A DNA stretch of 64,000 bases. Origin: Sphingobacterium corticibacterium. Lineage in GTDB: Bacteria > Bacteroidota > Bacteroidia > Sphingobacteriales > Sphingobacteriaceae. Under the pieces are notes generated by a model, which saw only the letters and a program-made list of their open reading frames with translations, made no database searches and was not told where the DNA came from. The DNA lies in the NCBI RefSeq assembly GCF_004208525.1, contig NZ_SGIT01000001.1:620001-684000 (forward strand), read 5' to 3'. This document shows, one piece after another, positions 52,566-61,259 of the stretch; positions within the stretch are counted from its first letter, which is position 1; each line of letters begins with the position of its first letter. Position numbers and translations under genes: made by a program.

Positions 52566-53576
52566 TTATTTAGAATTTTTCCGTTTCTCAATCTGTTTCT
52601 CTACATCATCTAAAACAAGCCCCACAAAGTCTACGTCGTTAAGTTTAGATGCTAGATTGAGTGCGCCGGGACTAAAAACGTTTATTTCCATTATTTTATC
52701 GCCAACAATATCAAGCCCCACGAAATACATGCCGTCTTCTTTAAGTTTTCCCGTGACTTTTGAGACCGTAGCTAAAATTGTATCGTCAATATTTGCCTGT
52801 TGGGCGCTTCCCCCTTGATGAATATTGCTCCGGATATCTCCTTTTTGCTGTACACGGTTGACAGCGGCATATTTTCCATCGACTTGTATCGGGTCACCAT
52901 TTAATAGAAAAAAGCGAATATCGCCATTTGCTGCATCCGGCAAATACTCCTGTGCTAGTAGATAGCCATCACGTGTGATGACTTCGACCGTTTGTTTTAA
53001 GTTATGCCGTTCATCTTCTTTGACCAAGAAAACATTTTTACCTCCAGACCCCGTTAACGGCTTAAGGATAATCTTATTGTTTTGTTGATCTAAAAAAGAA
53101 ACTACATCCTGATAGGAGCGGGTAATTATGGTTTTTGGGCGAATTTCTTTTGGAAAATACTCCAAATAGAATTTGTTTGTCGCTTCCACTAATTTATCGG
53201 GGTCGTTAATAACCCATGTTCCTCTCCGTTTGATAAGTTGCGCAAATTGGAGTGCTGTCGGAGATGCCCATGGACGATTGATCATATCGACAACGGGGTC
53301 GTAACGAAGCCAAAGTACATCCATATCATAAGCATCGACGTACTCTTTTTCCCGGTCGCGGAGCATCTCCAGTAATTCTTCTGGGTCTTCTACTTCTTCC
53401 GTTGGTTTTAACACACGGCAATATGCTCCTACGTTATCTTCATTGTGATAAGTGAAGTCAGCTAAACCGATATAAAGCACGGTATGTCCGCGCTTATGCG
53501 CTTTAAAAGCTAACAAAGTGGTTGTAAATACGGTTTCCTCTTTGTGAGTTTGGTTGATTACGAATGCGATGTTCAT
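52566..53576 (-). CDS. Glutathione-synthetase-like ATP-grasp ligase
   Basis: The 336-residue protein has a glutathione-synthetase-like N-terminal domain (IAFVINQTHKEETVFTTTLL) and an ATP-grasp domain with KIILKPLTGSGGKNVFLV, then LAQEYLPDA and the metal-binding IMEINVFSPGAL. These enzymes join a carboxylate to an amine with ATP. No second glutathione-synthesis gene is nearby; the partners are a QEGLA protein and an N-formylglutamate amidohydrolase, so the true product may be another peptide-like compound. It is 15 bases after the QEGLA gene in the same operon. Confidence 0.88.
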   Translation of the reverse strand: MNIAFVINQTHKEETVFTTTLLAFKAHKRGHTVLYIGLADFTYHNEDNVGAYCRVLKPTEEVEDPEELLEMLRDREKEYVDAYDMDVLWLRYDPVVDMINRPWASPTALQFAQLIKRRGTWVINDPDKLVEATNKFYLEYFPKEIRPKTIITRSYQDVVSFLDQQNNKIILKPLTGSGGKNVFLVKEDERHNLKQTVEVITRDGYLLAQEYLPDAANGDIRFFLLNGDPIQVDGKYAAVNRVQQKGDIRSNIHQGGSAQQANIDDTILATVSKVTGKLKEDGMYFVGLDIVGDKIMEINVFSPGALNLASKLNDVDFVGLVLDDVEKQIEKRKNSK

Positions 53577-53591
53577 ATATCTTCTTTAATA

Positions 53592-55439
53592 TTAGTAATT
53601 AATCATTTTAAAAATGCTGGCAAATTGATTTAAATCTTTTAGTTTTTCCGTATAGGGCTCATGTAAGTAGCGCGGCTTAATGCGTGGAGGCCGCAATACA
53701 CCACGTTGAATCAAATCGTGTACGATAGGCAAGTAATCCTCTCTTATCTTTCCGATTGTCAACAAATTCAGATCTTTCCCTTCTTGTATATATTGAATGA
53801 GCTCTTTAAATCCCTGTAAGTAAGCGGTGTCTTTTGTGAGTCCTCCTGAGCGATATACGCGCATGGTCATGGTAAAAGAAGTGTTGGTACTAAAACCATA
53901 CTCTTCGTGCAACATATCAAATGTTTCCACAAATGAATGCCCCAGTAACATATGTTGTACAGCGATAACACGTCCTGCCAATATGCGTAACCGTTCATTC
54001 GTAAGGCCTCCAACTAAATATTCCGCAAGAACCGCAAGCCCTTCTTGCAACTGTTCATATCCCGGAACCCCTAAACGAAAGAAACTAAAAGGTTGTTCTT
54101 TTCCGTTGAAATACGTGATAATATGGGTGCCCACTTCATGCTGGATGAGTGCAAGCGCCCGCCGCTTACTTATTTTATATTGCTTACTGATATTGAGAAC
54201 CCCATGGTTCACCATAACACCAGCGATGTCATCACGTACACGTACACTGGTTTTGAAGGTAGGGGATTGTTGTTGAAGAAAAGATATTTCCTCCTCTGCT
54301 AACTGAGCAAATGCTTTGGCATCTAGATATTCTTCTTCTGGTTTTTGTCGATCCGGTTGTGCAATACTATCGATGGCTGTGAGCACGGCTTTTGCCAAAT
54401 CGTATAATTGTTCGTCTACATTACCAAAAACCATCAAGCTTCCATATTTGAAATCCGATGTACCTCGCGAAGCTAGCATGGTCATCATATCGTCGAGTTC
54501 CCGCCGCTTATCTCTGAAAAGATAAGCTATTGTAGGGTCGTAGATATCTTCAATACGTAGGTTATACAAGTTTCGCTTCACGATATCGGGATCGATCGGA
54601 ATAGGACGATAATGAAAAATAGGCGCTTTTCGGTATTTATCTTTCTTGAACTGTAACCATGCCTCATGTGAATTAGTCGGCGTAACTAACAACAGAAAAT
54701 CAAATTTTTGGCTTTCCTTTGCGAGTGCCCGGTCGATATCGTATATTTCGGAATAGAGTTTTTCTTGGCCTTTCATTTTAAACTCTGTCGCCTTGGCCGT
54801 GGTATACAGTCGTACAAATTCAAAGAATGAGCGCGAAAGACCTTTTGCTAAAGATTCCCGAAAAATTCGCGCCAATAATGGTAAGTGTACGCCATCGATG
54901 TCTTCATACGTTTTGCGAACGGAGATACCAAGAGAAAGGACTATGTTACTTTTTGTATCGTCAGTGTTGACCAAAAGCGGAAGCCGGGGCGGTCTTGGCA
55001 GTTTCGTTTCTTTCTTGAGTTCAACGGAGATCTCCGGTGCCTCCGTTTCTATATTTTTCTTTAAATACTCCGCTAATACCAATGCGTTTTTTTGTGAAAG
55101 ATGAATTGCGATATCCGTATCTTGATCTATTGGAGCATTCCAAACTTCAATGAGTAAGCAGGTACCAAACTCATTCGCGAGTGCTGTTGCCAACTTTGGA
55201 ATCCAGAGGCTTAATTGATCGTCATCGTTATTTGGCAAAAAGATAACACTGGCCAATTCCGATTTTGTCAATTCCGACAACATGCGGTCTTTACCCGAAT
55301 CGGGTACGCGATAAATAAATAAATAGGGGACTATTTTATTAAAGATAATTTTTCCCTTATTGGGGATTTGTTTATGTATGGGCGTTCGGTTTTTAATTGC
55401 CCGTAGTAGTTGAGGCAATATTTTGTCTTTAAACTCCAT
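53592..55439 (-). CDS. QEGLA-motif metallopeptidase-like protein (DUF1704)
   Basis: The 615-residue protein contains a metallopeptidase-like pair HEVGTH (about 433) and QEGLA (about 457), the pattern for which the family is named. Its relatives include a human tubulin tyrosine carboxypeptidase, and bacterial members have been described as modulating flavohemoglobin expression. The zinc ligands would be the two histidines of HEVGTH and Glu of QEGLA. It overlaps the amidohydrolase gene by 11 bases and precedes the ATP-grasp gene by 15, so the three are one operon. No signal peptide is seen, so it works in the cytoplasm. Confidence 0.9.
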   Translation of the reverse strand: MEFKDKILPQLLRAIKNRTPIHKQIPNKGKIIFNKIVPYLFIYRVPDSGKDRMLSELTKSELASVIFLPNNDDDQLSLWIPKLATALANEFGTCLLIEVWNAPIDQDTDIAIHLSQKNALVLAEYLKKNIETEAPEISVELKKETKLPRPPRLPLLVNTDDTKSNIVLSLGISVRKTYEDIDGVHLPLLARIFRESLAKGLSRSFFEFVRLYTTAKATEFKMKGQEKLYSEIYDIDRALAKESQKFDFLLLVTPTNSHEAWLQFKKDKYRKAPIFHYRPIPIDPDIVKRNLYNLRIEDIYDPTIAYLFRDKRRELDDMMTMLASRGTSDFKYGSLMVFGNVDEQLYDLAKAVLTAIDSIAQPDRQKPEEEYLDAKAFAQLAEEEISFLQQQSPTFKTSVRVRDDIAGVMVNHGVLNISKQYKISKRRALALIQHEVGTHIITYFNGKEQPFSFFRLGVPGYEQLQEGLAVLAEYLVGGLTNERLRILAGRVIAVQHMLLGHSFVETFDMLHEEYGFSTNTSFTMTMRVYRSGGLTKDTAYLQGFKELIQYIQEGKDLNLLTIGKIREDYLPIVHDLIQRGVLRPPRIKPRYLHEPYTEKLKDLNQFASIFKMINY

Positions 55440-56211
55440 ATATATCTATTTTTTGCAAATCTTTTAATGTGTGAAGCAACAACTGTTTGTATTCAAGAAT
55501 AACAGGTTGGTAAGGAAGGCCCGTCCATTCATTCATGAAATCTTTTCGATATTCTATCGATAATACACAACCCCGGTCACCAAATTTCTGAAGAATATGT
55601 TGTGCTAAATATCCACCTTTAAATTTTACATTCTCCCGAATATCGATAGCTTCTCCTAAAAGTTGCTGATCCTGTACGCTTTTTATGAAACCATCAATTA
55701 CATATCTCCATTTTTCATTATTATAATATGTTCCTAGGTTTATCTGTGGATTGACTTTTTTGTCTATTGGTTGTTCTTCGCTGATTCGTCGTGCATTATA
55801 GGAATGAATGTCCAAAGCTACAAAAAAGCCGTGCTTATCAATGGTGTGTTGGATATAATTGTCCAGTTGTTGATAGAATTTCTTGTGCTCCTCATAGAGC
55901 TTTTGTAAAATGGTGGAGGGTAATGTATCTTTCCAAACATTCAATCCCCAAGCTTGTTCAGGACGGAGGTATACCGAATCTTCTTCCTTACGGTTAACAT
56001 CCAATTGAAAGCGCGAGGTAGCTACAAAAAGTTGGTTGATAGGCAATTCTGCCATCGAGGCAGTATAAGGGTCTTCTTCTCTTAAACGTTGGGTTTCATC
56101 TAACAGGATAAATTGCTCGACAGCTGGATCAACCTGATGTCCATCATGGATAGCAAATGTCCAGAATGGGCTGTCGACAAGCTTTACACTGTATTGAAAT
56201 AATGGCGTCAT
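55429..56211 (-). CDS. N-formylglutamate amidohydrolase family protein
   Basis: The 260-residue protein shows the family pattern: AIHDGHQVDPAV (His and Asp near the start), LDVNRKEEDSVYL (about 84-97), and the metal-site HSYNARR (about 135). Proteins of this family remove formyl from N-formylglutamate or hydrolyse related amides with a bound metal. It is the first gene of an operon with the QEGLA protein and the ATP-grasp ligase, so the substrate may be a formylated or glutamyl compound made by its partners. A cytoplasmic enzyme. Confidence 0.88.
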   Translation of the reverse strand: MTPLFQYSVKLVDSPFWTFAIHDGHQVDPAVEQFILLDETQRLREEDPYTASMAELPINQLFVATSRFQLDVNRKEEDSVYLRPEQAWGLNVWKDTLPSTILQKLYEEHKKFYQQLDNYIQHTIDKHGFFVALDIHSYNARRISEEQPIDKKVNPQINLGTYYNNEKWRYVIDGFIKSVQDQQLLGEAIDIRENVKFKGGYLAQHILQKFGDRGCVLSIEYRKDFMNEWTGLPYQPVILEYKQLLLHTLKDLQKIDIYGV

Positions 56212-56361
56212 AACTACTTTGTCTTTTTTTAAATAATAACATGTTAATCGACAAATAGTTTTATGCGTTGCGTATAGGGAAACGGAGAGAAATGGATTAG
56301 ATAAAATTAAAAATTATGCTGCTGAAAAAGAAAGAGCGGAAACAAAAGCGAAATAAAGTAG

Positions 56362-56393
56362 TTTTATAAAGTAATTCCTAAAACATACTTTTG
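56362..56393 (+). promoter_or_regulatory. Promoter of the thioredoxin gene
   Basis: TTTT (56362-56365), a 20-base spacer and TACTTTTG (56386-56393) resemble the Bacteroidota consensus, 37 bases before the start codon. Confidence 0.6.
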
Positions 56394-56430
56394 TGAAGGA
56401 GAGATACTTTAATTTAATAAAAAGATCAGC

Positions 56431-56724
56431 ATGACATTTCAAGAGATCATAAATCAAGATAAACCTGTACTAGTCGATTTCTTTGCCGAATGGTGCGGTC
56501 CTTGCAAGACGCAAGCGCCAATATTGAAGGAATTGAAGGAACGAGTAGGTGAGAGCGCCTCCATTATAAAGATAGACGTAGACAAAAATCCCCAAGTAGC
56601 ATCCATGTTGGAAGTACGAGGGGTGCCCACGTTGGTGCTCTTCCGAAAAGGAGAAATACGTTGGAGGCAATCAGGCGTATATCCCGTAAATGAGCTCGAG
56701 CGTTTAATTAATGAAAACCTTTAG
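56431..56724 (+). CDS. Thioredoxin
   Basis: This is a 97-residue thioredoxin with the active site WCGPC (residues 21-25), preceded by VDFFAE, and the conserved cis-proline region GVPTLVLF (about 71). It reduces disulfides of target proteins in the cytoplasm. The size is near the usual one and no signal peptide is present. Its end overlaps the convergent FMN reductase gene by 17 bases, so both reading frames share the stop region; such overlaps are uncommon between unrelated genes. Confidence 0.96.
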   Translation: MTFQEIINQDKPVLVDFFAEWCGPCKTQAPILKELKERVGESASIIKIDVDKNPQVASMLEVRGVPTLVLFRKGEIRWRQSGVYPVNELERLINENL

Positions 56725-57274
56725 TATGCTGTTCCACAAATTTTGTATAAGAATCCAATACTTGTCTTAAAAAATTAGCCGTATCTTCATTAGTCAGACG
56801 ACCGTTGTCATCGAACAATTTTTGTACGTTCGCAAGATAGACCTCGGGTTGTTGCAATGTCGGCATATCCAGAAAAACAAGCGATTGCCGTAAATGGTGA
56901 TTCGCACCGAAACCACTTAGATTACTAATAGACGAAGAAATGACTAAAGTTGGTTTCCCTTCCCATGCATTTTGACCATAAGGTCGGGAACCAACATCTA
57001 TTGCATTTTTTAATACGCCCGGTACAGAACGATTATACTCCGGTGTAATGAAAATAACCCCATTTAAAGATTTGATTTTTTCGCGGAAAGGCCCATAAGA
57101 CGCCGGGCTTTCACCTTCGTCGTAATCTTGATTATACAAAGGGAGATCACCAATTTCGACACGTTCCAATGCGTAGCCTTCTGGCGCATTTTCAATAAGA
57201 AAATTTGCAATCTTTTTACTGAAGGAACCTTTTCTTAAAGATCCTACCACTATACCTATTGTTTTTGCTGCCAT
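56708..57274 (-). CDS. NADPH-dependent FMN reductase-like protein
   Basis: The 188-residue flavodoxin-fold protein has the FMN-binding loop GSLRKGSFSKKIANF and the second signature PEYNRSVPGVLKNAID (about 79-94). Members reduce FMN, quinones, chromate or azo compounds with NADPH. It overlaps the convergent thioredoxin gene by 17 bases. No partner flavoenzyme is nearby, so general redox or detoxification use is likely. Confidence 0.93.
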   Translation of the reverse strand: MAAKTIGIVVGSLRKGSFSKKIANFLIENAPEGYALERVEIGDLPLYNQDYDEGESPASYGPFREKIKSLNGVIFITPEYNRSVPGVLKNAIDVGSRPYGQNAWEGKPTLVISSSISNLSGFGANHHLRQSLVFLDMPTLQQPEVYLANVQKLFDDNGRLTNEDTANFLRQVLDSYTKFVEQHTKGFH

Positions 57275-57342
57275 AATATTTTGAATTATGTGTTATATAC
57301 CCATAACAAATACGCAAAGCAGTTGGTTTTGAAAACTTGCTT

Positions 57343-57660
57343 TTACTTAACCTCGATAATGGTGCCTTCTCCCTGTAATGGTTCTTCAGTTGGTGGTTGG
57401 TTCGAAGGAGGAACGTCGTCATCTTTTTGTTTTTCCACCGTGATCTTACATTCGGTAAGAAGCGCTGCTAGAGCACCTATAGCAGCGAATATCGGGGCAA
57501 ATACGACGCCCACTACACCAATTGTAACAGGAAAGCTCATGATTTCCTTTCCAGATTTATCAGAGATACTAATTTTCGTTACGTTGCCCTCGGCAATAAT
57601 CTCCTTGATTTTCTTTAACAGGTTTTCACCGTTGACGATAAATGTTTCTTTGAATGACAT
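57343..57660 (-). CDS. DUF4342-like small membrane protein
   Basis: This is a 105-residue protein. The first 45 residues (KKIKEIIAEGNVTKISISDK, then SGKEIMSFPVTIG) match the DUF4342 start that I recall. A hydrophobic segment follows (about 46-70, VVFAPIFAAIGALAALL), and the end is polar with many prolines. It is probably membrane-anchored with its tail in the cytoplasm. Two further membrane and coiled-coil genes lie upstream on the same strand, but it is separated from them by 57 bases. Role unknown. Confidence 0.75.
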   Translation of the reverse strand: MSFKETFIVNGENLLKKIKEIIAEGNVTKISISDKSGKEIMSFPVTIGVVGVVFAPIFAAIGALAALLTECKITVEKQKDDDVPPSNQPPTEEPLQGEGTIIEVK

Positions 57661-57717
57661 AATGTGTTTTTTTTTAGATGTTTATATAATGAATAACAGT
57701 TTTTGGTGTCGCTTTGT

Positions 57718-58671
57718 TTACGGTATGCGAAGCTTCTCTAACATCTGCACCCGAATATCTGTTTGATGTCGAAGTAACTTGTCGTAGTCCGAATCAGTGT
57801 CGGTTAATTTCATGACCAGTACGAACAATTCAATGGCAAGAAAAAAGAATAAGAAAAGCAAATAAACAAATAACCCGATCGAGGAAGAAGTTACTACATT
57901 GTGTAGTAGTGTCAGTTCATCCAAAAAACCAGTCGAGGCGTTTAACTCCTGTTCCTTTCGTTCTTTAATAGACATGATGGAAGCTGCAAGTGCAAACTTT
58001 TTGTTTTGTAGCGTTTCGATCTGTTTGTGCAACTGTTCCATCTCTAGTTTTTTAGGATTCTCCATAACGGATTTATTCGTCGATTGCGTACTGTTCACTT
58101 CCTTACCTTCACGATCCCTGGTAACACTGCGATTCGTATAAGACGTTATAATAACCGGATTCTTCTTAAGATCTTCGCTTACAGTTTCGTATCTTGAATT
58201 GGCGGTCGCAATCATCGTATCCAAGTCTTGAATTTGTTTCTGTATATCATCTTCTGATTGTTTGACTGCAATTTTTACTCGCTCATCCATTACCTGTGCT
58301 TTACGCAAATCGATATCGTCTTTGAAAGTGATCTGATCCATGATGAAGGCACCCAATATGGACATCACCAAGGCAAGCAGTATACGGAATAGGCTAGACC
58401 ACGTACTTACGCGTGTAGACAGAATAATAATGCGTTCGATCTGAATAACGACGAAACTCATTAATACGCCCCCGAAAACACCGCCCCAACCTGATAAATG
58501 CAGGTAGCGTGTAGCGAAGCTATAGCCGATAAAGAACCAGACCAAAATGATAAGTAACATGGCAGACGTGTATTTTTTTACATTTTTCCGCGATTGCTCA
58601 CTAGAGTTTTTGACGAGATTATAATTGAAACCTGTTAGGAAACAACCGAATTTTAACCACCACTCCTTCAT
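57718..58671 (-). CDS. DUF4407 membrane protein
   Basis: A 317-residue protein with four membrane segments: about 38-52, 60-80, 90-115 and 275-300. The middle (about 125-245) is a long polar, coiled-coil-like region rich in Lys, Glu and Gln. This is the pattern of DUF4407. It starts 4 bases after the unknown coiled-coil protein, so the two are an operon. The role is not known to me; a membrane-tethered scaffold or stress protein is one possibility. Confidence 0.8.
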   Translation of the reverse strand: MKEWWLKFGCFLTGFNYNLVKNSSEQSRKNVKKYTSAMLLIILVWFFIGYSFATRYLHLSGWGGVFGGVLMSFVVIQIERIIILSTRVSTWSSLFRILLALVMSILGAFIMDQITFKDDIDLRKAQVMDERVKIAVKQSEDDIQKQIQDLDTMIATANSRYETVSEDLKKNPVIITSYTNRSVTRDREGKEVNSTQSTNKSVMENPKKLEMEQLHKQIETLQNKKFALAASIMSIKERKEQELNASTGFLDELTLLHNVVTSSSIGLFVYLLFLFFFLAIELFVLVMKLTDTDSDYDKLLRHQTDIRVQMLEKLRIP

Positions 58672-58675
58672 ACGC

Positions 58676-59218
58676 TTAAAATTTCTTCGTTAATAAATAA
58701 GCTTGGGTAATAGAAGCCATCCCTTTCATAAAGCCTCGTTTGTAGGAAAGGATAGCACGTTCGCATAAACCTGTACCTGTCTGCAATGCTTGTTCGAATG
58801 TCTTGACTTTTTCGATGTGATCCCCTAAATCCGTTTGTTTGATTCTCAGTTCATCCACCAGATCCACTAATCCAGCCCGTTCGCGGGAGTGAATGTGAAA
58901 TTCAATATCTTTCATGAGCGAATCATGGTAGGTTTTAACCTGATGGACCAGAATCTCGAGGTCATATTTTATCAGTTTAATATTGTCATTTCGATAACCC
59001 TCGTCGGGGCTAGTCAGTGCATCGTTATATCCCCGTGTTTCAAAATCCTGCTGCAGATAATTATAAATGAGAAAAATACCTTGCCCATCGTGTACGGATG
59101 CGCCATTAAGTTGAGATTTGCTGTCCACAGATGCTGGCGACGCGTTAACGGGAACGGATGGCGTTTCCGTTACATGCTGCGTATCTTTGTTCTTTTTAAA
59201 AATTGTAAACCATCCCAT
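58676..59218 (-). CDS. Unknown helical protein next to DUF4407
   Basis: I do not recognise this 180-residue protein. Residues 1-45 are basic and Ser/Pro-rich, starting MGWFTIFKKNKD, and the rest (about 48-180) is helical with a heptad-like pattern (RIKQTDLGDHIEKVKTFEQA). There is no signal peptide. It lies 4 bases upstream of the DUF4407 gene, so it is probably its cytoplasmic partner. Codon use is normal. Confidence 0.7.
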   Translation of the reverse strand: MGWFTIFKKNKDTQHVTETPSVPVNASPASVDSKSQLNGASVHDGQGIFLIYNYLQQDFETRGYNDALTSPDEGYRNDNIKLIKYDLEILVHQVKTYHDSLMKDIEFHIHSRERAGLVDLVDELRIKQTDLGDHIEKVKTFEQALQTGTGLCERAILSYKRGFMKGMASITQAYLLTKKF

Positions 59219-59338
59219 TTGTTTTGTGTTATGTTACAACAAAATAAGGAGGAAAGGGAAAAAGATGGGAAGAGATTTAGGTAAGTAAGTCGAAAAAATA
59301 GGTGAAAGCTATCAATTAGTCGGTAAAAGGGTGGGGCA

Positions 59339-61207
59339 CTATCTGCCCCATTCATATTTTATACCCAAACTATACCATCGTCCAGGCATCGGAATAGCAC
59401 TTGTTTCGATATAGGTAACATCAAAGATGTTTTGTGCATCTGCATACACCGAAAGAAACGGAAAGCTGTATCCAATTCGTAAATCCGTTAAGAAATAGGA
59501 TTTATCTGATATGCGCTGATGGAAGCGATTAGCTATAGAAGCATTCCAAATCCTATTGTTTGCCATGAGGAGTAGTTTTCCCTGGTGTTTCAGATTTTCC
59601 AGACTGTATTTAGAAGTAACCCCCTCTGTTTGCTCTAGGGAGGAATCGAGGTAATTGTATCCTAGATTCACCCTATAACGGATATTGTTTACTTGAAAAG
59701 TATATAGAAAATTAGTATTTATCCCGTGTACTTTGTTTTTGCCGATATTAAATGGTTGGTAAGGATCGTTTACATCCGTTTTTATCCAATCGATAAAATC
59801 TCGGATGTTCCGATAAAAATATCCTCCATGTGCAATAAAATTTGTGCTTTGGAATTTAATCGCGCCTTCGGTTTGCCAGGCATCTTCCGAAAATAAGTCC
59901 GGATTGCCGATGTTTCCCGGACGTTGGTTTAAATAAAGGTCTGTAAACGAGGGGATACGCTGACTTGATCCGGTGTTGAATACGACTTTCCAACTCCGTG
60001 TAATGTTATAACCTAGATCTATACCCGGATAAACCTGCCAACCATACTGTGTATTATAGTTTATATATGCACCTGCATTGACCGTCAGGTTTTTTAGCTG
60101 TTCGGTTCTAAATTCTGCGTAAGCACCATGGTTGTTTCGGTTGTGAACACCCATATTAGAACTTGCGATACGGTCGAGACGGGATTCCAAACCCAAACCA
60201 AAATCTCCGAATGTGGTGTGATATCGACTGTTCAGCTCCATGGAGAACGCATTGGTATAATGCCGTGAACGTGCGGAGGAAAGGTTATGCTTAAAATAAC
60301 GGTAATCATCTTCGTTATAACGGTTGGTTATGCGCGGGCTAAGATAGAAACGTTCGGAAAGCTGATGTTTGGAGCTTATAGAAGCAAATATCGTTTCTAC
60401 AATTTCTTCGGATTCTCGATCACCTGGAGCCGCATAAAAGCCATTAGCCCCGAAACGGTTATACATATAGCTGCCTAGCCATTCTACCTCGTTATTACCA
60501 TCTAACGCTAGATTTCCTTGATAGAAAATTTTATCGTTTTGGGATGCCGTATTGTAGCGTTGTCCGTTGGATTTTTCTTTGTTATAGTAAACCTGATGTT
60601 GGTGTTTGTCATTAAACCAACTTGCACCGATTTGCGTACCGGCATGATAATAAATGCCGTCTTTGGCCTCTTCGTCTCTGTTTTTAAACGAACTTCCCGT
60701 ATATACGTTGGCTTGGATCGAACTTTTGTCTACTGTCTTGGTAATGATGTTGATTGCTCCAGTTAAAGCATTGACACCATAAATGCGTGCCGCTGCACCC
60801 CGAAGTACCTCTATTCTTTCGATAGCATCTAAAGGAATAGGCAGATTCAGACTATGATGGGCAGTTTGCGAATCGGAAACCTTTGCTCCATTGACCAATA
60901 TCAGCGTTTGCTCAAAGCTCCCTCCATCAATACTTACATCTGCCTGTGTACCAAACGGCCCACGTTGTCGTAGGTCCACCCCGTTTAAGAGACCGAGCAC
61001 CTCGTTCAAATTTTTGACGGGTAGTTGTTTAATTTGCGCTGCATTCAAAATCTCCACATTCCTGTTGTCTTTACTAAATGGAATCTGTAATCGGTTTGCA
61101 TGAACGGTCACTTCCTGAATGCTGTCTTGTTTTGCTTCTTGCGCATGTCCCCACAACGGCAAAAATGCTACGGCTAATAATATCTGGTGATTATTTATGA
61201 ATTTCAT
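59339..61207 (-). CDS. TonB-dependent outer-membrane receptor
   Basis: The 622-residue protein takes up a large or scarce nutrient using TonB energy. The first 22 residues are a signal peptide (ILLAVAFLPLWGHAQ). Residues 30-150 form the plug domain (SIQEVTVHANRLQIPFSKDN to IEVLRGAARIYGVNALTGA-like, with GAINIITK), and the rest is the beta-barrel ending in an aromatic residue (EWGR tail after SLGIKYE). It lacks a carboxypeptidase-like domain and a SusD partner, so it is of the BtuB/siderophore type rather than a SusC. It diverges from a MocR regulator with only 52 bases between start codons. Vitamin or metal-chelate uptake is likely. Confidence 0.92.
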   Translation of the reverse strand: MKFINNHQILLAVAFLPLWGHAQEAKQDSIQEVTVHANRLQIPFSKDNRNVEILNAAQIKQLPVKNLNEVLGLLNGVDLRQRGPFGTQADVSIDGGSFEQTLILVNGAKVSDSQTAHHSLNLPIPLDAIERIEVLRGAAARIYGVNALTGAINIITKTVDKSSIQANVYTGSSFKNRDEEAKDGIYYHAGTQIGASWFNDKHQHQVYYNKEKSNGQRYNTASQNDKIFYQGNLALDGNNEVEWLGSYMYNRFGANGFYAAPGDRESEEIVETIFASISSKHQLSERFYLSPRITNRYNEDDYRYFKHNLSSARSRHYTNAFSMELNSRYHTTFGDFGLGLESRLDRIASSNMGVHNRNNHGAYAEFRTEQLKNLTVNAGAYINYNTQYGWQVYPGIDLGYNITRSWKVVFNTGSSQRIPSFTDLYLNQRPGNIGNPDLFSEDAWQTEGAIKFQSTNFIAHGGYFYRNIRDFIDWIKTDVNDPYQPFNIGKNKVHGINTNFLYTFQVNNIRYRVNLGYNYLDSSLEQTEGVTSKYSLENLKHQGKLLLMANNRIWNASIANRFHQRISDKSYFLTDLRIGYSFPFLSVYADAQNIFDVTYIETSAIPMPGRWYSLGIKYEWGR

Positions 61208-61259
61208 ACGGCAAAAGTATTATCTTTCCGGATTGTTATATGGTTCCAATTTTAATAAG

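Noticed and set aside
61208..61259. Possible riboswitch (cobalamin or similar) before the TonB receptor
   Set aside because: Only 52 bases separate the two divergent starts, too short for such an element, and no conserved box is visible.
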